DNA of 64,000 nucleotides, taken from positions 23,612,981-23,676,980 of the forward strand of contig CM042979.1 of the NCBI GenBank assembly GCA_023678885.1, read 5' to 3'. Below are positions 1 to 10,637 of this stretch, piece after piece (position 1 is the stretch's first letter; every line of letters begins with the position of its first letter). The notes under the pieces were generated by a model that saw only the letters and a program-made list of their open reading frames with translations, was not told the origin of the DNA and searched no databases. Both the position numbers and the translations under genes were made by a program. Source of the DNA: Pogostemon cablin. Taxonomy: Eukaryota > Streptophyta > Magnoliopsida > Lamiales > Lamiaceae.

Positions 1-1499
1 AAGTACGGGATCGCAGAATGATCCGTATACACAATGGTCTCCATGCCAACCAAATAGTGTTGAAACTTATTGAATGCATACACAACAGCTAGAAACTCCT
101 TTTCAGTGACAATGTAGTTCTTTTGTGCTGCATTAAAAGTCTTACTTGCATAGTAAATGGCACAGAATTTCTTCTCATTCATCTACCCAAGCACCACTCC
201 AAGTGCTTGATCACTTACATTACACATAAGTACAAACAGTTGAATCCAATCCGGTGTGACTAAGATAGGTGTAGTAATAAGTGCCTTCTTCAAAACTTGA
301 ACAGTTGTTAGACATTCTTCATCAAAAATAAAAGGAACATCTTTTTCAAGTAAGTGAGACAACGGTTTAGAGTATTTTGAGAAGTCTTTGATAAATCACC
401 TATAAAATCGTGCATGTCTAAGGAAGGACCGCACTCCATTCTCATTAATAGGTGGTGGAAGCTTCTCAATTGCCACCACCTTTGCTTTATCAACCTGCAA
501 TCCCTTAGCCGAAATATGGTGCCCAAGAACAATCTCATCTCTCACCATGAAGTGGCACTTCTCCCAATTCAAGATAAGATTAGTTTCTTGGCATCTCTTC
601 AAAATAGTAGATAGGTTAGATAAACAAATATCAAAGGAGGAACCAAACACAGAAAAATAATCCATAAATACCTCCATAATTTTCTTTATCAACCCATCAA
701 ATATGGCCATCATGTATCGCTAAAATATAGCCGGAGCATTACACAATCCAAAAGACATCTTTCTAAAGGTAAAAGTTTCATAAGGGCAAGTAAAAGTAGT
801 TTTTTCCTAGTCCTCGGGTACAATCATAATTTGATTATACCCCGAGTACCCATTCAAGAAATAGTAAAAATCATACCATGCAAGACGATCAAGCATTTGA
901 TCCATGAAAGAAAGAGGGAAATGGCCTTTGCATATATTTTCATTCAGTTTCCTGTAGTCAGTACATATACGCAATCCCGTAGGAATTTTAGTGGCTAGTG
1001 TCTCGCCATCATCGACTTTCACAATAGTCATGCACCCCTTTTTAGCTACAACATACAATGGACTCACATGGGGACTATCACTAATTAAATATATATAATT
1101 TCTGCATCTAGCCATGTTAGGATTTGCTTCCTAATCACTTCTTGAATAGCGGGATTTACCATCCGCTGATTCTGAATGCTACTATTGGCTTCATCTAACA
1201 ATCTTATCTTATGCAGGCAATAGATGGACTAATACCTTTCAAATCATCAAAAGACCAGCCAATTGCAGACTTATACTTCCTAAGCACATCTAATAACTCA
1301 TCTAGTTCATCATCAGTTAGAAAAGAAGATACTATTACTGGGTATGTTTCATTGTCACCTAGATAAGAATACTTCAAGTGCTTCCTCTATCCAACGGTAA
1401 GTATTTCCTAGTCCAATTCACCTCTTCAAACTTGGTCCTTTGTGATTCATACCAATCATCACCCAAAGCAAGTAGATTTTCAAGACATTCAATACATAT
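1..1499 (-). pseudogene. Athila-type Ty3/gypsy pol fragment: RT and start of RNase H (element Athila-1, left part)
   Basis: Reverse transcriptase of an Athila-lineage LTR retrotransposon, which copies element RNA into DNA in cytoplasmic particles. Read right to left on the minus strand. 1116-1499 holds the linker ahead of RT, with the recognisable text AIGWSFDDLKGISPS. 807-1115 holds RT with DYRKLNE and FLNGYSGYNQI. 396-713 holds the RT palm and thumb with LNWEKCHFM and VLGHHIS. 1-395 runs into the RNase H/connection region, which leaves the window. The catalytic FMDD box reads FMDY at about 657-659, so one metal-binding Asp is lost. Several stops and frameshifts break the frame. The protease and gag of the same element resume at 9990, on the other side of Copia-1. 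Family assignment is by motif recognition. Confidence 0.85.
1495..1499. repeat. Target-site duplication of Copia-1 (left), partner 9990-9994
   Basis: CATAT on the left and CATAC on the right of the paired LTRs. The match is four of five bases. It marks the insertion of Copia-1 into the pol region of Athila-1. Confidence 0.65.
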
Positions 1500-2707
1500 T
1501 GTTGGCAATTAGATCGTTTTGGTTAACGTGATCCGATAAAAAAAATAGGTAAACAATCAGCGGAAGTAAAAAATAATTTACCTGACTTCTGGGTTGATGT
1601 AGAGGATGAAGATCTGTGAAGAACACCTTTGATCTTCTACAGTATGACCCAAAATCAACTCTCTGGTGTTGTGTGGTCAACAATCCCCAGAGATTTCTCA
1701 ATCTGTTCCTTTTCTGTTTTCTACGTAAGTGGCGCAGACTTAGGTTATTAGGAACTGAGATAACTTATATAGTTGGGCTACAGCAGGGACTAGGAGGAGA
1801 AATTGGGCTGGGCCTCAATTAGATTTAATTAACCAAGCTTAGCCCAAAGCTTTTAATTAAATCCAATAATAATAATATAGTCCAATAAAATATTATTACT
1901 GCACTACCCATCCAATCCCAAAATTATATTCTGGGCTCCTTCTTATTATGAGCCCGATAGTCTTCCTATGTTTAAGATATACAATGCCCATTAATTAATT
2001 AAGTTACTGACAACTCAAATTAATTAATATTTCTTCCGAGAGTAGTACCACTCAACCTCATTATCATGTCGGAAATTAATCCACTTGCAAGATTTACATG
2101 ATAAACTTTATGAGCTCCTCAAGTGGACATCATCAACCTATGACAGACATGGATTCCTTCTACAATCAACAGCACACCATAGAGATAGCATTATTTCCCA
2201 ACTCACCAAGTTTGTCAATTTAATTCATTTAAATCTCACACATTAATGAATCAAAGAAATATATACTGCCTTACGTGTCGAGGTTATTGTGTAGGGAATA
2301 AGAGCATGAACATCCATAATAACAGAGATCAAGTTCTTCTATATAGACAGTACAAGTCGAACGATCTCAGGCGGTCCTACTCAATACATAAAGTAGTGTA
2401 CTAATGTGGTTCTATGGTCAAGACAAACTAATACCAAACCACACTACAATCATACCGATAGATAGTCCCCGTCTATCTCTGTTGTGAGCATCTGTTTATA
2501 CTTTATAAGGAAACTGATAATATGATCTTCTGCGTGTTGTCGCACAACATATTATCTACAATATAAAGTAAATGGACTTTTGCACAAACATATAAATAAC
2601 AATTTATAATATGCAAAAACGTTTGATCATATGATTCTCATTTCAAATAAAATCGTTAAAAACATTGTTCAATATAAAAGCAAGGCTTTAAGTATACAAA
2701 TCTGACA
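1500..2707 (-). repeat. 3' LTR of Copia-1
   Basis: Long terminal repeat of 1208 bp that matches 8781-9989 almost throughout. On the plus strand it opens TGTTGGCAATT and closes AATCTGACA; the other copy opens TGTTAGAAATT and closes AATCTAACA. A minus-strand TATA-like box (CTATATAAG) lies at 1764-1772. No coding function is expected; short ORFs within it are incidental. Confidence 0.93.
1764..1772 (-). promoter_or_regulatory. TATA box in Copia-1 3' LTR
   Basis: Minus-strand CTATATAAG. The same position in the 5' LTR (9045-9053) reads CTATATAAA, the likely core promoter of the element. Confidence 0.55.
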
Positions 2708-2720
2708 ATCTCCCACTTAT
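2708..2720 (-). other. Polypurine tract of Copia-1
   Basis: Minus-strand ATAAGTGGGAGAT directly abuts the 3' LTR. The purine run is the expected primer for plus-strand DNA synthesis. Confidence 0.85.
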
Positions 2721-2729
2721 ACTAAAAGT

Positions 2730-3227
2730 CTACGCTGCCTTATCTGCTGACACGCATCTAATCCATATTTCTTCTACATGCCCATCGAACACTTTTGCTG
2801 GAAGGCTCTTAGTAAAAGGATCAGCAAGGTTATCCTCAGATGCAATCTTAGCGACAACGACTTCCCCTCTTTTAACAATGTCTCGTATCAGGTGGTACTT
2901 GCGCTCAATGTGTTTACTCGCCTTATGGGCTCGTGGTTCCTTCGAGTTTGCTACTGCATCACTGTTATCACAATAAATTGTGATCCCTTTGGGCAAACCA
3001 GGAATCACATCCAAGTCCATTAAGAAGTTCCTGAGCCATACTGCTTATTTAGCTGCCTCAGAGGCTGCTACATATTCAGCTTCCATGGTGGAGTCAGCAA
3101 CACATTTCTGCTTTACACTCCTCCATATTATGGCTCCTCCTCTAAGAGTATACACATAACCTGAGGTGGATTTACTAGCATCCCTATTTGACTGGAAATA
3201 CGAATCAGTATAACCTAAAAGTAACAA
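2730..3227 (-). pseudogene. Copia-1 RNase H domain
   Basis: C-terminal RNase H of the copia polyprotein, which removes the RNA template after reverse transcription. Visible motifs: GYTDSYFQSNRDASKSTSGYVYT, with its first catalytic Asp in YTDS, then the STMEAEYVA box, the IYCDNSDAV box, and the tail DPFTKSLP that ends typical copia Pol. A stop near 3042 separates the two halves (AAK then AVWLRNF). Another break near 3230-3277 separates it from RT. Apart from these breaks the protein sequence is well preserved. Confidence 0.88.
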
Positions 3228-3276
3228 AGTATCTGCCTGTAAACTAGCACATAATCCCTAGTCCTTCGCAGGTACT

Positions 3277-4887
3277 TCAAATATACTTTACCGTAGTCCA
3301 ATGCCCCTGTCCTAGATTACTTTGATACCTACTGACCATGCCCATGGCATAACAGATATCCGGTCTCGTAAATAGCATAGCATACATGAGGCTTCCTACT
3401 GCCGAAGCATAAGGGACCAGATTCATTGCCTCTATTTCTTGTTGTGTTTTAGGACACATCTCCTTAGATAGAGGTATTCCATGTCGGAAAGGTAGAAAAC
3501 CTTTCTTGGAATCTTGCATGCTAAAATGAGTCAGGATTGTATCAATATACAAAGCTTGGGATAAACATAACATTATTTTCTTGCGATCCCTTATTAATTT
3601 GATCCCAAGAATGTGTCCAGCTTCTCCTAAGTCCTTCATCTCAAACTGCTTGGACAGCCATACCCTTACGCCCGACAATACTTTTACATTGTTTCCAATG
3701 AGCAGAATATCATCCACGTATAGTACAAGAAATACCACTACGTTTCCATCACACTTCTTGTACACACATGATTCATCCGGACATTGAATAAATCCATATG
3801 ACTGGATTACTTCATCAAACCAGATGTTCCATGATCTTGAAGCTTGTTTCAATCTATAAATGGACCTTTTAAGCTTGCACACAAGATGCTCTTCGCCCTT
3901 TGCAATGAATCCTTCTGGTTGCTTCATATAGATGTTTTCCTCAAGACTTCCATTAAGGAAAACTATCTTGACATCCATTTGCCATACCTCATAATCCATA
4001 TGAGCAGCAATAGACAAAAGAATCCGGATTGACTTAAGCATGGCCACAGGTGAGAAGGTTTCCTCATAATCGATTCCTTCTTTATGAGTATATCCTTTAG
4101 CCACAAGCCTTGCTTTAAAGGTTTCCACCTTACCATCAGATCCTCTTTTTCTCTTATAGATCCACTTGCATCCAATAGCTTTTACACCATTCGATGGTGG
4201 TTCTACAAGCTCCCAGACTTGATTAGAATACATGGATTCTATCTCAGATTTCTTTGCATTTTGCCATAATTGAGCATCTTTATCTTGCAGTGCCTCGTTG
4301 TAATTCCATGGGTCAATTTCATGTTCACTCGGGACCAAGTCGGATGACTCTCCCAATCCCATGAATCTCTCCGGTTGTCTGACAACTCTCCCACTACGAC
4401 GAGGCTCCGCAGGCAATTGTGTATCAGGTGTAACATGCGGTGCAGTGTCCTGTGGTATATCTTCTTGTACAGTTGGTATTATATTTGGTGTTTCCCCTCT
4501 AACTTCCTCTAGAACAATTTTACTCATGGGTTTATGATCCATTATATAATCCTCTTCCAAAAATCTAGCGTTCATGCTCACGATCACCTTTTGGTCCTTG
4601 GGACTATAAAATAAACCACCCTTTATTCCCCTAGGATATCCTATAAACAGACAAACATCAGTACGTGATTCTAACTTATCAGCATCTGCCTTTAACACGT
4701 GTGCCGGAGCACCCCAAATTTGAACATGTTTCAGACTAGGCTTGGGCCCGGTCCACAGTTCTGTGGGTGTGGAGGCTACCGATTTAGAAGGTACTAAGTT
4801 TAGAATATAAGCCACTGTTTCTAAGGCGTGTCCCCAAAACGAATTTGGTAATTCCGAATAAATCATCATTGATCTTACCATTTCCAT
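3277..4887 (-). pseudogene. Copia-1 integrase C-terminal part and reverse transcriptase
   Basis: The longest open frame in the window, 536 codons. Residues 1-130 are the end of the integrase core and its C-terminal region (SFWGHALETVAYILN, FIGYPRGIKGG). Residues 160-200 are the variable linker. RT begins near residue 223 (VWELVEPP), with KWIYKRK near 241, QMDVKIVFLNG near 303, YRLKQASRSWN near 344 and the catalytic YVDD at 390-393 (about 3709-3720). It runs on to the LMYAMLFTRPDICYA block. The catalytic RT residues are therefore intact here. The frame is bounded upstream by a TAG at 4924-4926 and downstream by a break at about 3250. Confidence 0.93.
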
Positions 4888-4923
4888 AAGAGTCCTATTT
4901 CTTTTTTCCGCTACACCATTCTG

Positions 4924-5226
4924 CTAGGGTATGCCCAGTGCAGACAATTGGGATTCAATCCCATTTTCCGATAAATAATTCCTAAACTCTCCCAAGAGGT
5001 ATTCACCACGACGATCAGATCGTAGTGTTTTGATATATTTACCAAGTTGCTTTTCCACATCAGCCTTGTATTCTTTGAATTTATCAAAGCATTCAGACTT
5101 GCGGCGCATCAAATAAATATATTCGTATCTTGAATAATCGTCAATGAAAGTGACGAAATATTCATAGCCACCTCTTGCCTGGACAGACATAGGACCACAT
5201 AAATCAGAATGAACCAATTCCAACAA
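4924..5226 (-). pseudogene. Copia-1 integrase catalytic core
   Basis: DDE integrase core that joins element cDNA to the host chromosome. The first Asp is in LVHSDLCGPM. The second is in LRSDRRGEYL, where the usual RGGEY reads RRGEY. The catalytic Glu lies just after the premature TAG at 4924-4926, in the stretch QNGVAEKRNRT that links to the next open frame. The TAG stands where related proteins have Gln (CAG), a C-to-T change at a CHG site. An upstream frameshift near 5230 separates this part from the zinc-binding domain. Confidence 0.9.
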
Positions 5227-5236
5227 ATCCTTGGCT

Positions 5237-5590
5237 CTATACCCCTTTTGCCTTGAAAGGCCTTTTTGTCATTTTTCCTTCCAAGCAGGATTCGCAAGTT
5301 GGATAATTTTCCACTACTAATGAACTCAGAGGTCCATCAGCTATCAACCTTTGAATCCGACTTAAGTTAATGTGACCCAGTCTTAGTTGCCAAAGATATG
5401 TTTGGTTCATTTTAGAAGGCTCTTTTCTCTTATTAGTAGATGTATTATTCGTTTCAATTTGTTGCATTGTGGGAGAAATTGGATTAAGAGTATACAAATT
5501 ATCTATCAATGCACCATCACAGATAACAATTCTATCTTTTCTTATAACAACCTTGTCATTAAAAGAAACAGAATATCCATCCATAAACAA
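5237..5590 (-). pseudogene. Copia-1 GAG-pre-integrase (HHCC zinc-binding) domain
   Basis: N-terminal zinc-binding domain of copia integrase. LWQLRLGHINLSRI supplies the His residues and YPTCESCLEGKMTKRPF the Cys pair. Residues 1-60 are the end of the protease region (GYSVSFNDKVVIRKD). Frameshifts at about 5595 and 5230 disconnect it from its neighbours. Confidence 0.9.
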
Positions 5591-6327
5591 CTTAGAAACC
5601 GAATTAAATTCTTTCTAAAATGAGGTACATAAAGATAATTCCTCAAAACAAGAGTTTTATTCTTATTGAAAAATAAATAAACGTCTCCCACTGCGACAGC
5701 TGCTACTCTTGTAGTATTCCCCATGAGTATGGTAATCTCTCCATCACTGAGCTGTCGGGTTTGGTGGAACCCCTGCAAAGAATTGCAGACATGGTCAGTT
5801 GCTCCCGTATCTACACACCAAGTGTCAGCAGATACAGCCGCTAAACACGATTCAACAACTAGTATATAAGACTTACCATTCCTGTTCGCCTTCAGAAGAG
5901 GGCAGTCTGCCTTGTAGTGTCCCGGCTGCTTGCATTTGAAGCACTTGCCTTTAGGCTTCTTGACCGCACCAGTCTTTGCTTTCACTTGGTTCACCGGCGC
6001 TGAATTTCCTTGCTTTTTTTTCTTTCTACCGCCCTTCGGCCTAGGATGAGTAGCATTTTCAGCAACATGAACCTGAGGAAGTCTACGAAATAGTTCTTCC
6101 GCCGCCACAAGTTCTGTCAAAAGTTCCGCTATCGTGTACATATGTTTGTTCATACCATAGTTCAGGCGGAACTGCTCAAAACTCCTAGGCAAGCTTTGAA
6201 GTATGATATCGACCTGGGTTTCCCCATAGATTTCAGCTCCAAGAACTTCCAACTCATTGAGTTGGCCCATCATCCTAAGGACATGTTCCCTTACGGGAGT
6301 GCCCTCAGTCATTTTGGTGTTCATCAC
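5542..6327 (-). pseudogene. Copia-1 Gag C-terminal half and aspartic protease
   Basis: Residues 1-90 are the second half of the copia capsid (MTEGTPVREHVL, LPRSFEQFRLNYGMN). Residues 91-125 are a basic linker. Residues 129-142 are a CCHC zinc knuckle, CFKCKQPGHYKADC (about 5902-5943), which binds RNA in the particle. The protease active site is DTGATDH at residues 173-179 (about 5800-5811 for DTGA), preceded by WCV. After LRNYLYVPHFRKNLI the frame turns to unrelated residues: a frameshift near 5600, since the expected continuation is in the next frame. The frame opens at GTG after an upstream break at 6328-6340. Confidence 0.92.
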
Positions 6328-6404
6328 CTAGCAGGACGACTCTGATGTCCGAAGAGTTCCCTAAGATTATGCATCATATCATAGGCGGTCTCCATGGCTT
6401 GATG

Positions 6405-6659
6405 CTAAGTCTGAAGCACATTTGACATAGACGCCAAAATGTAGCATTTAGCCATCCTATCAGCCTTGACCCACCTATTATAAGCATTTCTTTGCTCTTC
6501 GGTAGAGGCATCAGTAGGTGCCGGAGGGCATTCCTCAGAAAATACAAAGATATAATCTTCAGCAGTTAATACAATGTCCATGTTTTGCTTCCAGTCAACA
6601 TAGTTAGTGCCAGTAAGTTTGTGCTCTTTAAGTATAACAAAAAGTGAGTTGAGTGCCAT
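6405..6659 (-). pseudogene. Copia-1 Gag N-terminal part
   Basis: Start of the copia Gag. The frame extends upstream, but the family-like start is the Met at 6657-6659 (MALNSLFVILKEHKLTG). TNYVDWKQNMDIVL is the conserved capsid N-terminal block. A premature TAG at 6405-6407 replaces an expected CAG before HQAMETAYDMM. The missing bridge to the next Gag frame lies at 6328-6404. Confidence 0.87.
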
Positions 6660-8766
6660 TTGAAAATCCTGAGAATCATAAATAATTAAACAGATCAAAC
6701 ACTTCGAATTTATAAATTTGTATTGAATCCCTCAAGACAATATAAAATAAAATTCACCAACATCTCAAGCACCATGAATTTGCATGCCATGATAGTGTAG
6801 ACGTATACAAATCCGAACATTTACAAGAGAAGGTTTTACCCAATAATCTCATTTGTCAACCTATCTTTATGACAAAATAATTAATAGTCGATTTTCTTTA
6901 GCCATGCAAATAACAACAGTGACTCCGATAGGGAGGATACTAATTATTTGCATCTAAGTGTACACCATTATTTGACCCCAAGTCCATTGCGCAAGCTTAT
7001 GTGCCTTACAGATAGAGAAGTACACACACGCTTGGATAATTTCCTACAGTCATCTTAAAGAATATCAGTGATCCATGAATAAACTCATCCGATGGGGAGC
7101 AAGGCTCTAATGCCAACGTGCAAGCTTACTCACATCACTTACAAACCAATAATGGAGGCTATGGGAATTTATTTACCAATCCCTCTCCCACTTAGTTATT
7201 TAAACACCGAGGGTTTTTATTTAACATGCATATAATATTTCATAATAAAATATACATCCTAGCATGCTTCTATTTAAAGTAATTTAAAATTAAATAAATC
7301 ACATAGAACATGCCATATATATAACAATTAATTGTCAAGTAAAAATAATTAAATCAATCATATATCAAAATTAATTGCACAAAATTATTGGATCATTTAA
7401 ATGGGCCCAGCTAACCCAAGCATCAATAGCATAAAATGAGCAGCCCATTAATAAATTAATTAAGCCCATTTATCCTGCCTATTTCAGCATGAAAAATCCA
7501 GCCCATTTTGAAAATTTTGCCCAACTCAAATCCAACAATAAATAAAATACAGCAATTAAAAATTAGGCCCAAAAATTAAATATATAAATTGGCCCAACAA
7601 GCACTTTAATTAAAAAAAGAGGCCCTGCACTAAGAAATACATTGCTGCCCTAAAACTACTCCCAGCCGCAACGTTCGACGTAAACCACACAGCAAACACC
7701 GGCACTTCATGGCGCCGCAGATTCTGGCGGCTGTCTCTCAGCCTACCAGAGTCGCCCTTTCCAGCCTCGTCTTCTTCGTGCTGCCAGCCTTTGTGCTCGG
7801 AAGACTCCCGCCAGCCCACCGAATTTGTGCCGCCAGCCATCCCCCATGGGTCGCTCCGCACGCCAAACCTTGCACCCAGTCCTCCCAGCAGTGCCCGCCT
7901 GCCACGACACCCTGCCAGTCGCACGATTTACCGTGCTGACGACTACCAGCAGTGCTCGCCAGCCACAACACTGCCCTACCATTCGCACGATTCACTGTGT
8001 CGACGGCTACCAGCAGTCATGTTGCGCCGCTGCCTCGCCTACTTCCATACTCAATCGGCTTTCGAAGGACTCGTCCAGATGCACCATGGCATAGCCGGAA
8101 ACACCATGGGCTAGATGGAAATCTTGCTGGACTCGGTCGGAAACTTCATTGGATGCACTCAGAACCAAGTCTTATCCGCCCAAATTTCCAGTCCATAGCG
8201 TCTACTGCTGCCGTGATGCGACGCCATCAGTGTCGCCGAGCAGCCAAGCGACAATGATGCAGCCGCCCACACCCACGCCTTGCGTCACCAAGTCCACGAT
8301 CAACCACCAGACTCCACTGTCGCACCAGCAAGCGACAGTTACAGACCCGCCCAGATTCTATCGCAGTCACCATTTTCACGCTGATGCCTTTGACAATCAC
8401 CAGTCATCGCCAAGGCTGCCTATCGCTGGCCAAGGAGTTGACTCCCCTGGAACCTACCATTGACTCTCACAGGGTTCGACTTATCCAGCCCGCCCAGTAC
8501 TGCCGTGAATCCTTTCTTTCTCCATCATCGCACAGTAAAGTGATAGTCGTGTGTGTGTGTGATACGGCATGTATGATAAAGCAGCATGAAAACTTTCTTT
8601 CTCCACAATTAGGGCTTTCACATGCTTTCACATAATCACATAATTGTCATGCGATAATTGAATCACAAAAAGCACAAAACCATACGATTACATCCAGATC
8701 ATATCACATAATCATATAATCACATAAACCCCAACCTATCAGTTCACGTTTCACCATGAAACCAAC
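6660..8766 (-). other. Copia-1 untranslated leader with a GC-rich block
   Basis: About 2.1 kb between PBS and Gag start. 6700-7330 is AT-rich and homologous in part to the leader of Copia-2 (shared text around the two initiator-like runs CCACTTAGTTATTTAA and AACGTGCAAGCTTACTCA). 7380-7600 is AT-rich with GGGCCC-type words. 7620-8560 is strikingly GC-rich compared with everything around it and carries a tandem repeat at 7885-8020. Overlapping short ORFs occur there on both strands; none resembles a known protein, and none shows codon structure I could defend. Confidence 0.7.
7885..8020. repeat. Tandem repeat (~61-64 bp period) in the GC-rich leader
   Basis: Three starts of CCAGCAGTG/C at about 7885, 7946 and 8010. 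Each is followed by CCAC..CACT/CCTGCC, TCGCACGATT and a CGGCTA or CGACTA end. Two full units and part of a third. Confidence 0.7.
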
Positions 8767-8778
8767 GCTTTGATACCA
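8767..8778 (-). other. Primer-binding site of Copia-1 (tRNA-Met type)
   Basis: Minus-strand TGGTATCAAAGC, two bases inside the 5' LTR edge. It resembles the plant initiator tRNA-Met primer site (TGGTATCAGAGC), with one change. Confidence 0.88.
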
Positions 8779-8780
8779 AT

Positions 8781-9989
8781 TGTTAGAAATTGGATCGTTT
8801 TGGTTAATGTGATCCGATAAAAAAAATAAGTAAACAATCAGCGGAAGCAAAAAATAATTTACCTGACTTCTGGGTTGATGTAGAGGATGAAGATCTGTGA
8901 AGAACACCTTTGATCTTCTACAGTATGACCCAAAGTCAACTCTCTGGTGTTGTGTGGTCAACAATACCCAGAGAGTTCTCAATATGTTCCTTTTCTGTTT
9001 TCTACGTAAGTGGCGCTGACTTAGGTTATTAGGAACTGAGATAATTTATATAGTTGGGCTACTGCAGGGACCAGGAGGAGAAATTGGGCTGGGCCTCAAT
9101 TATATTTAATTAACCAAGCTTAGCCCAAAGCTTTTAATTAAATCCAATAATAATAATATAGTCCACTAAAATATTATTATTGCACTACCCATCCAATCCC
9201 AAAATTATGTTCTGGGCTCCTTCTTATTATGAGTTCGATAGTCTCCCCATGTTTAAGATATACAATGCCCATTAATTAATTAAGTTACTGACAACTCAAA
9301 TTAATTAATATCTCTTCTGAGAGTAGTACTACTCAACCTCATTATCATGTCGGAAATTAATCCACTTGCAAGATTTACATGATAAACTTTATGAGCTCCT
9401 CAAGGGGACATCATCAACCTATGACGGACATGGATTCCTTCTACAATCAACAGCACACCATAGAGACAGCATTATTTCCCAACTCACCGAGTTTGTCGAT
9501 TTAATTCATTTAAATCTCACCCATTGATGAATCAAAGAAATATATACTGCCTTACATGTCGAGGTTATTATGTAGGGATTAAGAGCACGAACATCCATAA
9601 TGATAGAGATCAAGTTCTTCTATATAGACAGTACAAGTCGAAAGATCTCAGGCGGTCCTACTCAATACACAAAGCAGTGTACTAATGTGGTTCTATGGTC
9701 AAGACAAACTAATACCAAACCACACTACAACCATACCGATAGATAGTCCCCGTCTATCTCGATTGTGAGCATCTGTTTATACTTTATAAGAAAACCGACA
9801 ATATGATCTTCTGCATGTTGTCGCACAATATATTATCTACAATATAAAGTAAATGGACTTTTGCACAAACATATAAATAAACAATTTATAATATGCAAAA
9901 ACATTTGATCATATTATTCTCATTTCAAATAAAATCGTTAAAAACATTGTTCAATACAAAAGCAAGGCTTTTAGTATACAAATCTAACA
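8781..9989 (-). repeat. 5' LTR of Copia-1
   Basis: 1209 bp, the partner of 1500-2707. On the minus strand it opens TGTTAGATTTG and ends CAATTTCTAACA. TATA-like CTATATAAA on the minus strand at 9045-9053. Confidence 0.93.
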
Positions 9990-10044
9990 CATACCTCATT
10001 AGAGAGCTCATCTAGCTCTGTGGTGGGAAAAGTAAGAGACTCCG

Positions 10045-10476
10045 CTAAGCATGTCTCCAATGGATCAAAGACATATCTTCTTTCATGATCTCCTCCACCA
10101 CATCAATGCTGTGACACTGCGTCTCCATTGGCATCTTCATTGCTTTGTCGAGGTTAAACAGAACGTCTTTTTTATCCATGCACAACCTTAGCTCTCCTTT
10201 TTGAACATCAATCATAGCTCCAACAGTAGCAAGGAATGGTCTCCTTAAGATGAGGGGAACATTATCCTTGTCGTCTTCCATCTAAAGCATAAGAAAATAC
10301 ATAGGAAATACTAGTTTCTCCACTTTTACAAGAACATCTTTGATTACACCCTTCGAAAAAGTCATAGACCTATCCGCCAATTGTAGAGCAACTTTTGTGG
10401 GACTTAACTCCCCAAAACCAAGCCTTTGAAATATTGACAATGGCATCAAATTGATGCTTGCTCCAAGATCGCACAA
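10045..10476 (-). pseudogene. Athila-1 aspartic protease region
   Basis: Protease domain of the gypsy polyprotein. CDLGASINLMPLSIFQRLG is the active-site block; D-L-G-A stands in place of D-T/S-G-A, as is common in this lineage. LQLADRSMTFSKGVIKDVLVKVEKLVFPMYF is the flap region. RRPFLATVGAMIDVQKGELRL and the tail AMKMPMETQC follow. A stop at about 10280 divides it in two. The tail AMKMPMETQ is important: the same peptide is fused directly to gag in AthNA-1 and AthNA-2, whose catalytic block is missing. Confidence 0.88.
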
Positions 10477-10637
10477 GGCTCATTGTGTCGACCCCTTTCC
10501 AAACTCACATAGAATAGTGAAGCTTCCTGGATCTTTTAACTTAGCTGGCAGCTTCTTCTGTATGATCGAGCTGCAGTTCTCATAAAAATTCACAGTTTCA
10601 ATTCTGTTCAAACTTCTCTTCTTCAAAAGTATGTCTT

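Larger units (their letters stand above)
1500..9989 (-). mobile_element. Copia-1: complete but decayed Ty1/copia LTR retrotransposon
   Basis: A structurally complete Ty1/copia element on the minus strand: 5' LTR at 8781-9989, tRNA-Met type PBS beside it, a ~2.1 kb leader, gag-protease-integrase-RT-RNase H in copia order from 6659 down to 2730, a polypurine tract (PPT), and the 3' LTR at 1500-2707. The two LTRs are close to identical by eye, so the insertion is not very old. Even so, the coding region has at least five stops or frameshifts. It interrupts Athila-1 between protease and RT. The copia lineage within the superfamily was not determined. Confidence 0.93.

Noticed and set aside
1616..1822. 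68-codon plus-strand frame in the Copia-1 LTR
   Set aside because: It lies in the LTR opposite to the element's transcription, and the equivalent frame is broken in the other LTR.
7610..8635. Several 75-107 codon frames on both strands in the Copia-1 GC-rich leader
   Set aside because: Many overlapping frames are expected in GC-rich DNA. None resembles a known protein or keeps a frame across the tandem repeat.
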